Source: Hofstenia miamia
Lineage: Eukaryota > Xenacoelomorpha > Acoela
Assembly: GCA_004352715.1 (NCBI GenBank)
Contig: SCFE01000043.1
Location: 1,796,531-1,860,530 of the forward strand
Length of the DNA: 64,000 nucleotides
Reading direction: 5' to 3'
Shown here: one piece after another, positions 10,807 through 22,063 of the stretch
How the letters are laid out: each line of letters starts with the position of its first letter
Position numbering within the stretch: the first letter of the stretch is position 1
The notes under the pieces: model-generated
What the model saw: the letters and a program-made list of their open reading frames with translations, nothing else
Told to the model about the DNA's origin: nothing
Database searches by the model: none
Program-made: the position numbers and the translations under genes

Positions 10807-11214
10807 GCTGACGTGATATCTATTTAATCTTGTTGTTTTCTTTCGATGGTTTGGTTGTGAGTTGGTTTTCGTTTTGGTCCATATATGCTGGGATAGTTGT
10901 TTCCCCTGATCGTTTTGAGACTTCATAGAAAGTTACCTATCAATGTATGCATTAACTTCCTCACCCTCGAAGGATGGCGAAGACACGTCTGCATTTCTTA
11001 TTTGGCTGATGTCAACTGTTAAATTTCTTGTTTGTTTTACTTGTTACTAGTGCTTTTACGTTGGATTTATTACCAAGTACTGCCATGTTCATTTCTTTGC
11101 TTTTTGGTCTGTTAATCACTGTTACCCCTTGTAAGTAAATTTTTTCGTTCCTGTGTGCGTGGGAGTGCTCCCATTGTCAGTTCTGAAAATTGTTGTTTTG
11201 TTCTCTAAAGTCAA
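10807..11214 (+). other. Untranslated leader of copy Aiii
   Basis: About 400 bases without a long frame, matching 449-856 reversed. Could hold packaging and dimer signals; I see none that I can name. Confidence 0.7.
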
Positions 11215-12984
11215 ATGGATTCTAGTTCGAGTCGTACTGTAATTTATTCTCCTACTTTTGGGACTCCTCCCATTCGGAGTGTCCCCTGTGCAAGCATTGG
11301 TAACCAGGACTTTACCCCTTGCACTGTTGGATCGTTGTTAAATTTCTGTCCTCTGACTTCTCCTAATGTTCAAAGGATGGATGATAGCCATAATGCAGCT
11401 ACTATCCCTTATAGCAATGCCAACACGAGTCCATCATTCCATAGAAACCCGCGACGTGTATTGAACACTCAGAATGCTCCACCCATTCCCCTGCGCCCTC
11501 ACAGTTACGCCAGTGGTCGCGAACAGCAATATACGCCTCACTTTGATGTGCACATAGCCGAAATCGAGCATTTGCAGGACGAATTGTCACAGCAGGTGGC
11601 ACTATGGATGGAGAGTGAATGTCAGGTTGAATCCTTACAAGCCAAGCTTAACACCCAACATGTAGCATACCAACGTATGGAGAGACAGATGTTGGAGTCA
11701 ACCTTTGCTCTTGAGTTACAAATCAACAAGTTAAAGAGCTTGATGAATAACCCCAATCATCCAGAAGAGACATCAACTAGCAGAGATTGTGACGACTATG
11801 TTACCCATGCTGTGTTAAAAAACGCCCTAGATGACTTGGCTGAGAGAATCATTGACAGAGTGGTTCAGCTCATTGGTGTGAGCCAGCCTCCTCCAGCTGC
11901 TTCTCTGTGTGGAGTGTCCTCGTCTGTGCCTTCTGCTACTTCTCCCTCACACAGTCAGCCTACCTTCACTCAGGCAGCTCTTACTCAAGTCTCTACATTA
12001 ACAACTGGAGCTACTCCTCAAACTGGCTACGTTCAGTCATTACCTGATCCAGTAAGTACGGTTGTCATTCCTGCATATAAGGAGCAGCACATGAGTGATA
12101 CCAGTCCGACCAATGATTCTAAAGATCAGCCGAGATATTGCGAGTCGATCCTTCCTCTCGAGTCCCGCAGGCAGGTACCATTATACAGGAAGCATTCTGT
12201 TCTACCCAAATTCACTGGGCAAATTGATGCTGTCGCCCAGTCCTTTGACGAATGGTTTTTTCTATTTGAAATGACTATGAAGCAACATAAAAATTCACAA
12301 GAGACCGCCATGTCGCAGTTCCCCTTGTATCTTAGTGGATTGGCATACAACCAATACATGATGCTTGACTGAAGTATCAAACCAGATTACCAGTTGTTGG
12401 TGGGTTTCTTTGAAGACCATTATCGAGCGCCGCACATTAAACATCAGTACAAGACACTATTGTGCAACATGTCTTTTAAATTTGGTGACGATATCTGTAA
12501 CTATATAACCCAGGTTGAATGCCTGTTCCGCCTGAGCAGTCTGTTGAAAGAATACTCTAAGCACGATTTGTTCTCTTACATTTGCCGAGGTTTCCCTGCG
12601 TCAATTAGAAATCGGCTGGAAGTTCGATGTGATCCTGAGGACAGCCTCCATGAAATTATCCGCAAGGCTATCAGCGTGGTCTACATGCTTCAAAATTCAC
12701 AACGCATCAACAGCGATATCACGAAGTTCTCCAGTGCATCCGGGATGAAAAATTTCGAACTCAGGAAGCCTGTCCCTGTCAAGAAGATGCTTGACTTGTC
12801 ATCGGTGCGATGTTATACATGCAGAGAAAAGGGACATTTAAAATCCCAATGTAAAGCTAAAGTCCAGCTTGTTGCTGACGGTGAAGGCTTTATCATAGAA
12901 GAACCTTTTACTGAAGCCTTGTGTGTTGACAACCTAGTCAATCTCAAAACCGATCATCCTACCACATCGCAAGATTTAAATTAG
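11215..12984 (+). pseudogene. gag: gag of family A, one stop inside
   Basis: Particle-forming polyprotein, about 590 codons. It starts at ATG 11215 (same ATG in Ai and Aiv). Residues 1-110: Ser/Pro/Asn-rich. Residues 110-180: coiled coil (AEIEHLQDELSQQ...). Residues 190-330: low-complexity Ser/Thr linker. From about residue 320: capsid-like region (VLPKFTGQIDAV, SQFPLYLSGLAYNQYM) continuing after the stop to about 12700. The CCHC knuckle CYTCREKGHLKSQC lies at 12811-12852. TGA at 12370-12372 breaks the frame at the point where copy Aii reads on, so it is a mutation. The gag ends at TAG 12982-12984, inside the frameshift signal. Confidence 0.9.
12975..12984 (+). promoter_or_regulatory. -1 ribosomal frameshift site at gag stop (Aiii)
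   Basis: Heptamer T TTA AAT in register with the gag codons (gaT TTA AAT), followed directly by the gag stop TAG. pol lies in the -1 frame and is open right through this point, giving FKLVGAPPPGN after slippage. Copies C (19343-19352) and Aii (4009-4018) have the stronger form TTTAAAC plus stop; B1 has AGAAAAC plus TAA (25180-25189). A short GGAG/CTCC pairing follows. Known principle: X XXY YYZ slippery sites direct gag-pol synthesis; the function here is inferred. Confidence 0.8.
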
Positions 12985-15900
12985 TTGGAGCGCCGCCTCC
13001 TGGAAACCGTGCACAAGATCACAACATCCTAGTGATCACTCAGTTAATTAGAAAGAATTTTATTCCTGTAGAGATGAATGGTAATATCTTTAATGCCACT
13101 GTGGATACAGGAGCAGCAGCCTCCATAATAAGCAACGAGTGTTGCAAAGAATTATGCTTAAGTCGAGATTCATTGGATCCCTCGAGTGCAAAGTTGATCA
13201 ATGCTTCGGGGAACCCTCTTTCTTTGAAAGGAAAGTTAACTGATGCTTTGATTAAAATTCACGCGGAGCCCTTCAAGGTAGACCTGTTAGTAATAGACAC
13301 ATCAAACCACAGTCTCCCGTACGATCTCATATTAGGGAATGATTTTTTGGAACGAAATTCTTGCGTTATTGACTTTAAAAACGGTACAATCTCCATTAAA
13401 GATCAGGAAGCAACACAGTTGGTTACGATCCCTGAGAAAGAGGTCGTCTTTGATTTGGACGAACCCATATTTCTTGAACCAAAACACTGGACGAGAGTCG
13501 CTGTCTCCTCTGATGCCAGCATCAATGGGGATGTCATGATATCAGGGCATAGAGGCAAGTACCTACGTGGAGTCTCTTTTTCGCCAGATTTGTGTAAAGT
13601 AACTCGAGGAAAGACATACGTCACTGTTCTTAATGGATCAACTTCTTCGGTAAAGATTGGAGTCCCCCAATTACAGTTAATAGGAGTACTGGTGAGGGTT
13701 GAGAACGTTCCAGTCACTTGTTTACCAATCTGTACCACCGTGCATGACCTCGAGGCTCCCTCGAGTCCGGTAAAGGTGCCAACGGTCACCGAGAATTCCC
13801 ACCCACACTTAAATCAAAAAGAAAGGAGATCTCTGTCATCTCTGCTTTACAGTAAGCATGACGTGTTCAACTATGGTACCATCAGTGTTGGGCAGGCAGT
13901 AGGTGAAGAGCATGCTATTGAATTAAAACATGATCGCCCAATCCGTTTACCCATACGTCGCGTGCCGGAAAATCTGAAACATGAATATGAGAAGATCTTA
14001 AGTGACCTAATTGAAAGCGGGATAATACAAGGAAGCAACAGCCCATATGCTGCACCCACTGTGTTTATTCGCCAAGGTGAGAAGTATCAGCTTTGCATTG
14101 ACTTTCACAAGCTAAACGATATCACCATTAAGGATGCGTACCCCCTGCCAAGGATAGAAGATCTCCTTTACGACGCTAGTAGATATAAATTTTTCTCGTG
14201 TTTAGACTTGTGTAAAGCCTACTGGCAGGTACCCATGCGCCCTGCTGACATTGCAAAGACCGCCTTCATTACCCCGTACGGGCTCTACAAATGGAAGTAT
14301 ATGGCCTTTGGCCTATGCAACGCGCCAGCTACCTTTCAGTGGTATGTCACGAAAATTCTTAAAGATGGTGCAAACCTCCTTGAACCTGGCATTTTAGCTT
14401 ATATCGACGACATTTTGGTCGCGAGCCATACTTTCGAGGAACATCTAGATAAGCTTGGTCGAACCCTGGAGTTATTGCAAAGAGCAGGACTCAAAGTGAA
14501 TGGAACAAAATGCGCATTGGCTCAAACCAAAGTAACCTTTCTTGGTCGCGTCGTCGAGCCGGGAAAGATCTCGATAAAAAACAATGCAAAAGATTTTTTA
14601 GACAAAATTCAAGCGCCAAGGACCCACCGAGATGTTCAGTGCTTAATGGGCTTCCTAAATTATTATGGGATGTTTATTCCGAACCTCGCCGACAAAACAA
14701 GAACGATCTCTAATCTGCTGAAAAAATCCGTTGATTTTAAATGGACCTGGCAAGAACAAGAAGCTCTTGACGGAATAAAACAAGAACTTAAGAAGATACC
14801 GTCCCTGAACACCCCTGACTACGCGAAAGATTTTATAATCGATTGTGACGCCAGTGCTGTCGCTATCAGCGGGATCCTCAGTCAGGACGTTAATGGGATT
14901 GAAAGTCCTGTGCAATATTTTAGCCGAAAACTTAGAGCATCCGAGAAGAATTATGGCGCAACTAAGTGCGAAATGCTTGCACTAGTTGAATCTCTGAAAA
15001 AATTTCGTTACTTTATACTTGGCCGTAAGTTCACCATGCGAACTGACAATAGCGCATTGGCTTGGTTAAAGAAATTCAGTGGCGACAGATCAACCATTGT
15101 AGCAAGATGGATCGAATACTTAAATGATTTCACATTTACTATCAAACATCGCCCTGGAAAACTCCACTTAAACGCAGACTATTGGACGGCTCTTCCGAGC
15201 TACGAGTGTGATCTTAAAAAACCAGGTGGTGAAAAGGTACCCTTTTCTTTCATCCCACACACTGAGTATCAGTTGATACCTGAGATAAATGCTGATCGAA
15301 ATGGAAAACCCATTCTCGCCATACTGCTAAAAGAAGAGATCTCAGAGGAAGAAATTATTCGTTATCAACACATCCCGCACACTGAGTATCAGTTGATACC
15401 TGAGATAAATGCTGATCGAAATGGAAAACCCATTCTCGCTATACTGCTAAAAGAAGAGATCTCAGAAGAAGAAATTATTCGTTATCAACATCGCGATTGG
15501 ATCCTGGATCAAATAATGAAGAGGATGAGGGACCCCTATTTCCCTACATCACCGGAGGTAAATCGATATTTTCATTGCTACAATTGGTGTGTAACCGACA
15601 AAGGTTTATTATATGCAAAAAGCAAACATAACAATCATCTAGCCATTCCGGAATACTTCAAGCGAGACCTAGTGCATAGAGTCCACAAGCGAGGTCACCT
15701 CGGCATTCTTCAAACCGAGAAAACTTTTAACTCTAGATATGTGACCACAGGGATCCGCACTGCGGTAACCGACGTCATTGACAAATGTGAGAAATGCTTG
15801 CTAAACAATATCCACCATTTCCCTCAACAACGTGCTGAAATGGAATCACGATCGGCAGAAGGTCCGAACGAGCTAGTACATGTTGATTTAGAACAACTGT

Positions 15901-16400
15901 CAAAAGATGATGAGGGTTTTCAACACTTGCTCATGATGGTGGATCACTTCACAAAGTTCGCCCGTATAATTCCTCTTAGTAGCACAACAGCCAAGGTGGT
16001 AGCCAACAAAATCCTTAAAGAATGGATTCTCAAATATGGGCTGATGCGCAAACTAGTTTCAGATCGAGGTCCGCAATTTGAGAGCAACCTTTTACGCGCA
16101 CTAATGCTTGAACTGGAAATAGTTCACGAGTTAACAACCGCCTACCACCACCAGGCTAATGGTTTGGTGGAGAGATTGAACCGCACTCTCATTAAACTAA
16201 TTCGAGTAGCCTTGTCTCGAGCTGCCGGAAAGCAATGGAAACGAATTGTCGAAGGTGTCGAATATTTTTATAATACCTCAGTTCACACAACAACTGGTGT
16301 AAGTCCCTTCAAAGCCATGTTCGGCAGGGAAGCCACTACTTCATTAGCGATGATGTTTCCAAGATACGCTGAAACCAATGTGGATAATTATGTAAGCTGA
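12985..16400 (+). CDS. pol: pol polyprotein (protease-RT-RNase H-integrase), family A
   Basis: Enzymes for copying and inserting the element. The frame is open from the frameshift site; the first ATG is 13032, giving 1122 residues, numbered here from that ATG. Protease: DTG at residues 25-27, then the LPYDLILGNDFL flap-end motif. RT: residues about 290-560 with LDLCKAYWQ, FGLCNAPATFQ and the YIDD box at 457-460. RNase H: DCDAS, CEMLALVE and TDNSAL near 600-690. A 40-residue linker is duplicated (15251-15490). Integrase: HHCC zinc finger (HKRGHLG...KCEKC), DDE core at D952, D1011, E1047 (D-x35-E). TGA at 16398-16400 stops the frame before the C-terminal GPY/F module, which continues at 16413. 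Catalytic residues are all present. Confidence 0.95.
15251..15490 (+). repeat. 120-base in-frame tandem duplication in pol
   Basis: 15251-15370 is repeated at 15371-15490 with three differences. It encodes 40 residues twice (beginning IPHTEYQLIPEINADRN) between RNase H and integrase. Copies B1, B3, C and Aii have one unit. Confidence 0.97.
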
Positions 16401-16412
16401 TTACTTACTGAT

Positions 16413-17006
16413 ATGCAACAAATTCATCTAACAATCTGTCATAATACCAATCAATCCAGCATCCGGCAAAAGAAGAATTTCAATAAAAAATTATATGGTG
16501 AGCCTCACAAGCGTAGTGATAAAGTTTTTGCCTATTTACCTCACATCACAACTGATAGCCACCAAGTACGGAAACTTGCAAACGATTGGCAGGGCCCCTT
16601 TACAATTGAAAAAGTGCTTGATCACAACACATATACCTTAAACAACGGTAAAACGGTACACTTTCAAAGGCTTAAGAGAGCCATAAAAGATATAGAACAT
16701 GTGATTATAGATGATAATAATGAATTTACGTTAGTAGATAACGGTGTTGATGTGTATGAAAAATACGATAATTTAACTAGTTTTTCCAAAGATGATTTTT
16801 CTGACACCAAGTACAATTGTGACAATATTAATACTGAGAACTTAGAACCACGTACGCTTCCCCCAAGAAGGGCAAGAACTACTTACGATCCCAACATTTG
16901 GGATTTAAACCTTATCACTACATTTAGGAATGAAAAAGATAAATCGCAAATGAGAGTTGCCAGCTCCACCTGTCCGCCGTCGAGTGAGAAGGAGGATGGA
17001 AAATAG
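16413..17006 (+). CDS. pol: Integrase C-terminal part with GPY/F module
   Basis: Continuation of pol in the same frame after the TGA at 16398. It contains RQKKNFNKKLYGEPHK, then WQGPFTIEKVLDHNTYTL and VHFQRLKRA, the GPY/F module seen at the end of many Gypsy integrases, which helps multimerisation and target contact. After it comes an acidic, Asn-rich tail with YDPNIWDLNLITTFR, conserved in Aii (DPNVWDLNLITLFR) and B1 (YNPEIWDIDIITAFR). The TGA replaces a codon that is probably CGA, so the two parts were one protein. Confidence 0.88.
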   Translation: MQQIHLTICHNTNQSSIRQKKNFNKKLYGEPHKRSDKVFAYLPHITTDSHQVRKLANDWQGPFTIEKVLDHNTYTLNNGKTVHFQRLKRAIKDIEHVIIDDNNEFTLVDNGVDVYEKYDNLTSFSKDDFSDTKYNCDNINTENLEPRTLPPRRARTTYDPNIWDLNLITTFRNEKDKSQMRVASSTCPPSSEKEDGK

Positions 17007-17225
17007 CAAACATGAACAAGATGCCTCACCTAGGCATGGGAGACACATTTCTCTGCTTGCTGAGGCCCGCGTATGAAAAAGAGGACGTCAGGAAGGTGCC
17101 GAGGAGAGTCTGATTCTGTGTGGGTGACATGTTGCTCCACTACTTGGAGAGCTGATAGCATTGACCCAGACGCCCTCCACAACTCGCCCCTATGTGGGGA
17201 GACACGTTTCTCCACGTGTGCGAGA
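17007..17225 (+). other. pol/ORF3 junction with three hairpin-type repeats
   Basis: Three related segments near 17038 (GGGAGACACATTTCTCTGC), 17120 (GGGTGACATGTTGCTCCAC) and 17198 (GGGGAGACACGTTTCTCCAC), about 80 bases apart, each able to pair GGAGA with TCTCC. The same three, mutated, are in copy Aii at 7850-8060. Role unknown; could be an RNA signal or a peptide repeat. Confidence 0.55.
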
Positions 17226-17924
17226 GGAGCTGGCAACCCCTAATTTAAAAACTTTAAAATCAAGAGTACCTTTTACACCTTTACAACCTGTAAATACCCC
17301 CCACATGAGCGACTTGATAGCCCCCTCGACCTCTTCTACAGCTACTTCAACCATACGATCACAGAAGACTGAAGAAAGACGACGAAAACTATAGAAAGTC
17401 GGTGACGAGACATTACATCCTTACTTTATCGCAACAAGAAAAGCCATTTCCATTATTCGCGATAACATCTCTGAGGAGACAAAGGATCAACTTTGGCGAA
17501 TTTATAACGGTCGCGACATGACCTGCTCAATTGACGTCATCCCTTTCATAATAGATGCGTCCCGCAGACCAAAAATCAACACGATTATAGCCTACAATTC
17601 CAGAATGATGGAAACCCTTAGTCATCTGTACTGGCATAGCACGGTTCATACCTTTTTCAATGACGACTTCAATATATACAGCCTATGCCAATTTTTGAAT
17701 AGCTGACCAACCATCGAGAGTTTCGAGTGTGTAAATGTTGATTTCAAAAATCTTCTGGTCATTTATTTTTTCAGATTAGCCGAGATACAGTCCGAGGACA
17801 TTATGGAGCAAATCGAAATAGCCTTTCGCATTGCCAAAGTTGAGGGCATTCGCCTAATCATGATTGTTCGTGGTGAGTATGAACCATCTATACCTGAAGC
17901 AATCGAAAATCTTCACTTTAGGAT
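17161..17924 (+). pseudogene. ORF3 of family A, N-terminal part
   Basis: Third ORF after pol, unknown function. The frame is broken by TAG at 17392 (where Aii has a sense codon) and TGA at 17701-17703, and cut by the gap at 17925. After a Ser/Thr/Pro-rich start it has GDETLHPYFIATRKA, RPKINTIIAYNS, STVHTFFNDDF and RLIMIVRGEYEPSIPEAIENL, colinear without gaps with ORF3 of B3. The order strand (INTIIAY), FNDDF, strand (LLVIYFF), helix, strand (RLIMIV) resembles a TIR or other flavodoxin-like fold. No signal peptide or membrane segment is seen, so it is not an ordinary env. Confidence 0.75.
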
Positions 17925-18924
17925 NNNNNNNNNNNNNNNNNNNNNNNNNNNNNNNNNNNNNNNNNNNNNNNNNNNNNNNNNNNNNNNNNNNNNNNNNNNN
18001 NNNNNNNNNNNNNNNNNNNNNNNNNNNNNNNNNNNNNNNNNNNNNNNNNNNNNNNNNNNNNNNNNNNNNNNNNNNNNNNNNNNNNNNNNNNNNNNNNNNN
18101 NNNNNNNNNNNNNNNNNNNNNNNNNNNNNNNNNNNNNNNNNNNNNNNNNNNNNNNNNNNNNNNNNNNNNNNNNNNNNNNNNNNNNNNNNNNNNNNNNNNN
18201 NNNNNNNNNNNNNNNNNNNNNNNNNNNNNNNNNNNNNNNNNNNNNNNNNNNNNNNNNNNNNNNNNNNNNNNNNNNNNNNNNNNNNNNNNNNNNNNNNNNN
18301 NNNNNNNNNNNNNNNNNNNNNNNNNNNNNNNNNNNNNNNNNNNNNNNNNNNNNNNNNNNNNNNNNNNNNNNNNNNNNNNNNNNNNNNNNNNNNNNNNNNN
18401 NNNNNNNNNNNNNNNNNNNNNNNNNNNNNNNNNNNNNNNNNNNNNNNNNNNNNNNNNNNNNNNNNNNNNNNNNNNNNNNNNNNNNNNNNNNNNNNNNNNN
18501 NNNNNNNNNNNNNNNNNNNNNNNNNNNNNNNNNNNNNNNNNNNNNNNNNNNNNNNNNNNNNNNNNNNNNNNNNNNNNNNNNNNNNNNNNNNNNNNNNNNN
18601 NNNNNNNNNNNNNNNNNNNNNNNNNNNNNNNNNNNNNNNNNNNNNNNNNNNNNNNNNNNNNNNNNNNNNNNNNNNNNNNNNNNNNNNNNNNNNNNNNNNN
18701 NNNNNNNNNNNNNNNNNNNNNNNNNNNNNNNNNNNNNNNNNNNNNNNNNNNNNNNNNNNNNNNNNNNNNNNNNNNNNNNNNNNNNNNNNNNNNNNNNNNN
18801 NNNNNNNNNNNNNNNNNNNNNNNNNNNNNNNNNNNNNNNNNNNNNNNNNNNNNNNNNNNNNNNNNNNNNNNNNNNNNNNNNNNNNNNNNNNNNNNNNNNN
18901 NNNNNNNNNNNNNNNNNNNNNNNN
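17925..18924. other. Assembly gap (1000 N) inside ORF3
   Basis: Exactly 1000 Ns. Both flanks encode family A ORF3, so the missing part is probably ORF3 interior. Confidence 0.95.
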
Positions 18925-19044
18925 GTTGTTGACACAGATGATGAACGTCTCCTGGTAGAGATAACTGTACAAAGAGAGAAGACAGACAACATAGTACAAA
19001 GAATATATGGTGAAGTGTATGAAAGAGAAACAAAGTTGATGATA
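18925..19044 (+). pseudogene. ORF3 inner fragment, family A
   Basis: Encodes VVDTDDERLLVEITVQREK and on to ETKLMI, aligning with B3 at 45412-45540, where the matching text is interrupted by a TGA at the CGT position after DDE. It proves that family A ORF3 extends at least this far. After about 19044 the sequence changes to gag of element C. Confidence 0.75.
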
Positions 19045-19051
19045 AGCGACG

Positions 19052-19352
19052 ATGACAAAAATAATACCAGCAATAACAATGGGAATTAACAGAGTGAGAA
19101 AAGATGAAAGTGGAAAACTGAAAGAGGAAATCATAAAAATAAAACTAAAGGACAGAACAAAAAAAAGGATTAATAGGAAAGATTTAAAATGTCAAACCTG
19201 TGGAAAAAAAGGCCACACGAAAAAGTATTGCAAAGGCAAATTTTTATTTTATTGAAGAAGAAGAAGAAGCATACTTTGATGAAGAAGATATATTATATGA
19301 TGAAGAAGAAAATGAGCAAATGGAGGAAATAGAAAGTGATACTTTAAACTAG
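19052..19352 (+). pseudogene. gag: gag C-terminus of element C with frameshift site
   Basis: Lysine-rich segment, CCHC knuckle CQTCGKKGHTKKYC (19190-19231), then after a one-base frame change an acidic tail (EEEEE, near 19254-19268) ending at TAG 19350-19352. The stop is preceded by TTTAAAC (19343-19349) in register ACT TTA AAC, a canonical slippery heptamer. The -1 frame continues as KLEGAPSP, matching family A and B pol starts. Confidence 0.82.
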
Positions 19353-22063
19353 AGGGAGCACCATCTCCAGTAAACCATGGACCCGTTTTAATTGTAACAG
19401 ACCTAATCAAAACAAATACAATTACATTTGTGATAAATGGTGTGATTGTCAAAGCAACCATAGATATGGGAGCAGTAATATCAATCATTACTGAAGAATG
19501 TGCGGCGAAAATAGAACTACAAAATAAAAAAATGGAAAAGTGAAAAAAGTAGATTACTAAACCCATCTGGAGACTACATTGATATAAAGGGTAAACTAAT
19601 GGAAGTACTGATGAAAATTGCTAACACCACATTTTTGTAAACGTTCACTGTCATTGATACAGAGAAAAATTCATTACTCTACGAAATTATATTAGGGAAT
19701 GACTTCTTGATGGACAATAGATGTATTATCGATTACACCAATAAAATCATATCAGTGCAAGAGGAAGTGGTAACAACTTGCAAGGAGGAAGAAGACACAG
19801 AAATAATACAATTCCAATTAAAAGAAGACATAAAAATCCTACCAAATAATTGGAAGATGTGTCAAATAAAAGCAGAAAAAAACATAACAGCTGAAGTTAT
19901 GATTTACAATCAAAAAGGAATAAACACGAAAAAGTTATTGATTCCATCAAGTTTGTGTGTATATAAAGAAGGCATATGAATGATACCAATGTTGAATGCA
20001 ACAAATCATGTGGTTAATATAAAAAAAGACACCCTAAAACTAAAAGGAAAAAAAAGTGAAAACAGAAAAATGATGGTAAAGAAAGCAATTAACATAATAG
20101 AAGAATGAAAATAATATCAAATACCAGAGGTGAAAAATGAAGACTACAAGCATCTGACGGAAGAACAAAGAAGAAAACTAATAGAGATACTGGAAAAACA
20201 CGCAAGAATATTTAACTAAGGAGAAATAAGCATGGGCAAAGCAGTGAGAGAGACGCACAAAATAGTAACTAAAACAGACGAACCCATAAGACTGCCATGC
20301 AGAAGAGTTCCTTAACACCTAAAAGAACACTATAACACGATTTTAAATGAATTGATAGACAACAAAATAATAAGACCAAGCAAGAGTCTGTATGCTGCGC
20401 CAACTGTCTTTGTAAAGCAAGGAGAGAAGCATAGGCTTTGCATAGATTTCTGGAAACTAAATGATATTACTAAAAAAGACGCCTATCCACTTCCGAGGAT
20501 AGAGGACATCATATATGAGGCTAGCAAAAACAAATACTACACCTGCATAGATTTGTGTAAAGCCTACTGGCAGGTGCCAATGGAGCCCAAAGAAAACAGC
20601 ATTTATATCGCCATACAGGCTATTTGAATGGATGTATATGGCCTTTGGTTTATGTAACGCCCCAAAAACGTTTCAAAGATATGTAACTAAAGTTCTGAAA
20701 CGAAATAATAAGAAAATTGAAAAAGAGATAAGTGCGTATATAGACAACATCTTAATAGCAATTGACACAATTGAGAAACATTTGGACAAATTGGACAGAA
20801 CGTTGAAAATCTTGTATAATTCAAGGTTACATGTCAATGGGAAGAAATGTGAAATTTTAAAAGAACAAGTAGTATTCCTGGGGCGACAAATTCAAAAGGG
20901 CAAGATAAAAATGAAAAATAATGCTAAAGAGATGATACAGAATATCAGCAGACCAAAAACAAAAAAGGATTTACAATGAATTATGGGTTTCATAAACTAT
21001 TATGGATCATTCATAACTAATGTGGCTCATAAAACTGGCAAGATGACAGCATTACTCAAAAAGAACAAAACCTTTGAGTGGACATGGAAAGAACAAGAAC
21101 AGTTAGACAATATAAAAGCTGAATTAAGTGAGATGCCATCACTGAATACCCCCCAAATACAACAATGAATTCATTTTGGATTAAGGTGTGAGTAATGTTG
21201 CTATAGAAGCATGTCTAGGTCAAATAAAAGAAGGCAAAGAAGTACCTATTCAGTTTTTTAGCCAGAAGTTGAAACAAAGCGAAAAGAATTATGGCTCAAC
21301 AAAGTTGGAGATGTTGGCATTAGCAGAAAGTATAAAGAAATTTCATTATTTTTTAACAGGCTAAACATTTTGAGTAAGAACAGATAATAGTGGTCTTGCA
21401 TGGCTAAAGAAATTTTCGGGAGACAAGTCGTCAATCATATCAAGGTGGATCGAATATTTGAATGAGTTTAGATTTAATATAGAACATTGAAAAGGAACGT
21501 TGCATAAAAATGCAGATTTTTGGACAGCATTGCAAGAATATCAAAGAGACATTGAGAAAGTAGATGAGGAAAAGAAATGATTTCAATTCATGCTGCAAAA
21601 GGAGTACATAGAGTTACCTGAGATTAATGTGGATAAAAAAGGAAATACGATAATGCCAATAATGATTAAAGAAGATATAATTGATAAGCAAAAAACTGAT
21701 ATGATCCTCAGGGATATACAAGAGAAAATGTATAATGACGATCAGGTGTTGGGAAAAGAAGCCAACAGCTATTACAAAAGATATAGATGGAAGTTAAACA
21801 AAAATGGGCTGTTGTACATAGAAGGAAAGACCCTGAGAATAGCAATTCCGGAATATTACAAAAGAGAACTAGTTAGAAAGGTGCATTTAGGTATAATACA
21901 AACAGAAAGACTTTCAATGCTCGATTTATAATGACAAGCATTAGGAAAACAGTTGAAGACATTATTAATAGATGCAACACATGTCTAATAAACAATAAAC
22001 GTCATTTTCAAGTACAGATGGTGCCACTCAAAAAAATAATCGCAACAACACCCAATAAGATTG
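19353..22063 (+). pseudogene. pol: pol remnant of element C
   Basis: Protease with DMG in place of DTG (19463-19471); RT from about 20150 with LCIDFWKLNDITKKDAYPLP, LCKAYWQVP and FGLCNAP. The catalytic box reads YIDN (20737-20748), so the second Asp is lost (GAC to AAC). Then MGFINYYGSF, RNase H pieces, RIEYLNEF, and the integrase zinc region (HLGIIQTER) to RCNTC. The end at PNKIV (22063) is the B1 insertion point. Many nonsense codons; not functional. Confidence 0.9.

Larger units (their letters stand above)
10220..19044 (+). mobile_element. Gypsy element family A, copy Aiii (best copy)
   Basis: Order: 5' LTR, primer site, 400-base leader, gag, -1 frameshift site, pol, and ORF3. A 1000-N gap cuts ORF3, and the homology ends near 19044 against element C, so no 3' LTR is seen. 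Only a few stops separate it from intact coding capacity: TGA 12370-12372 in gag, TGA 16398-16400 in integrase, TAG 17392 and TGA 17703 in ORF3. Compared with Aii it keeps its CpGs, so it is a recent insertion. Confidence 0.93.
19045..22063 (+). mobile_element. Diverged Gypsy element C, truncated at both ends
   Basis: AT-rich relative of family B. It starts within late gag and is cut in integrase at 22063 by the 5' LTR of B1. Order and motifs follow family B. The frame is broken by many TAA/TGA codons. It has no GRFKG repeats in the protease-RT linker, unlike B1. No LTR of its own is visible. Confidence 0.9.

Noticed and set aside
17750-17776. TTTATTTTTTCAG before the later part of ORF3 in Aiii looked like a splice acceptor
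   Set aside because: The protein aligns without any gap to ORF3 of B3 across this point, so no intron is present; only a TGA interrupts it.
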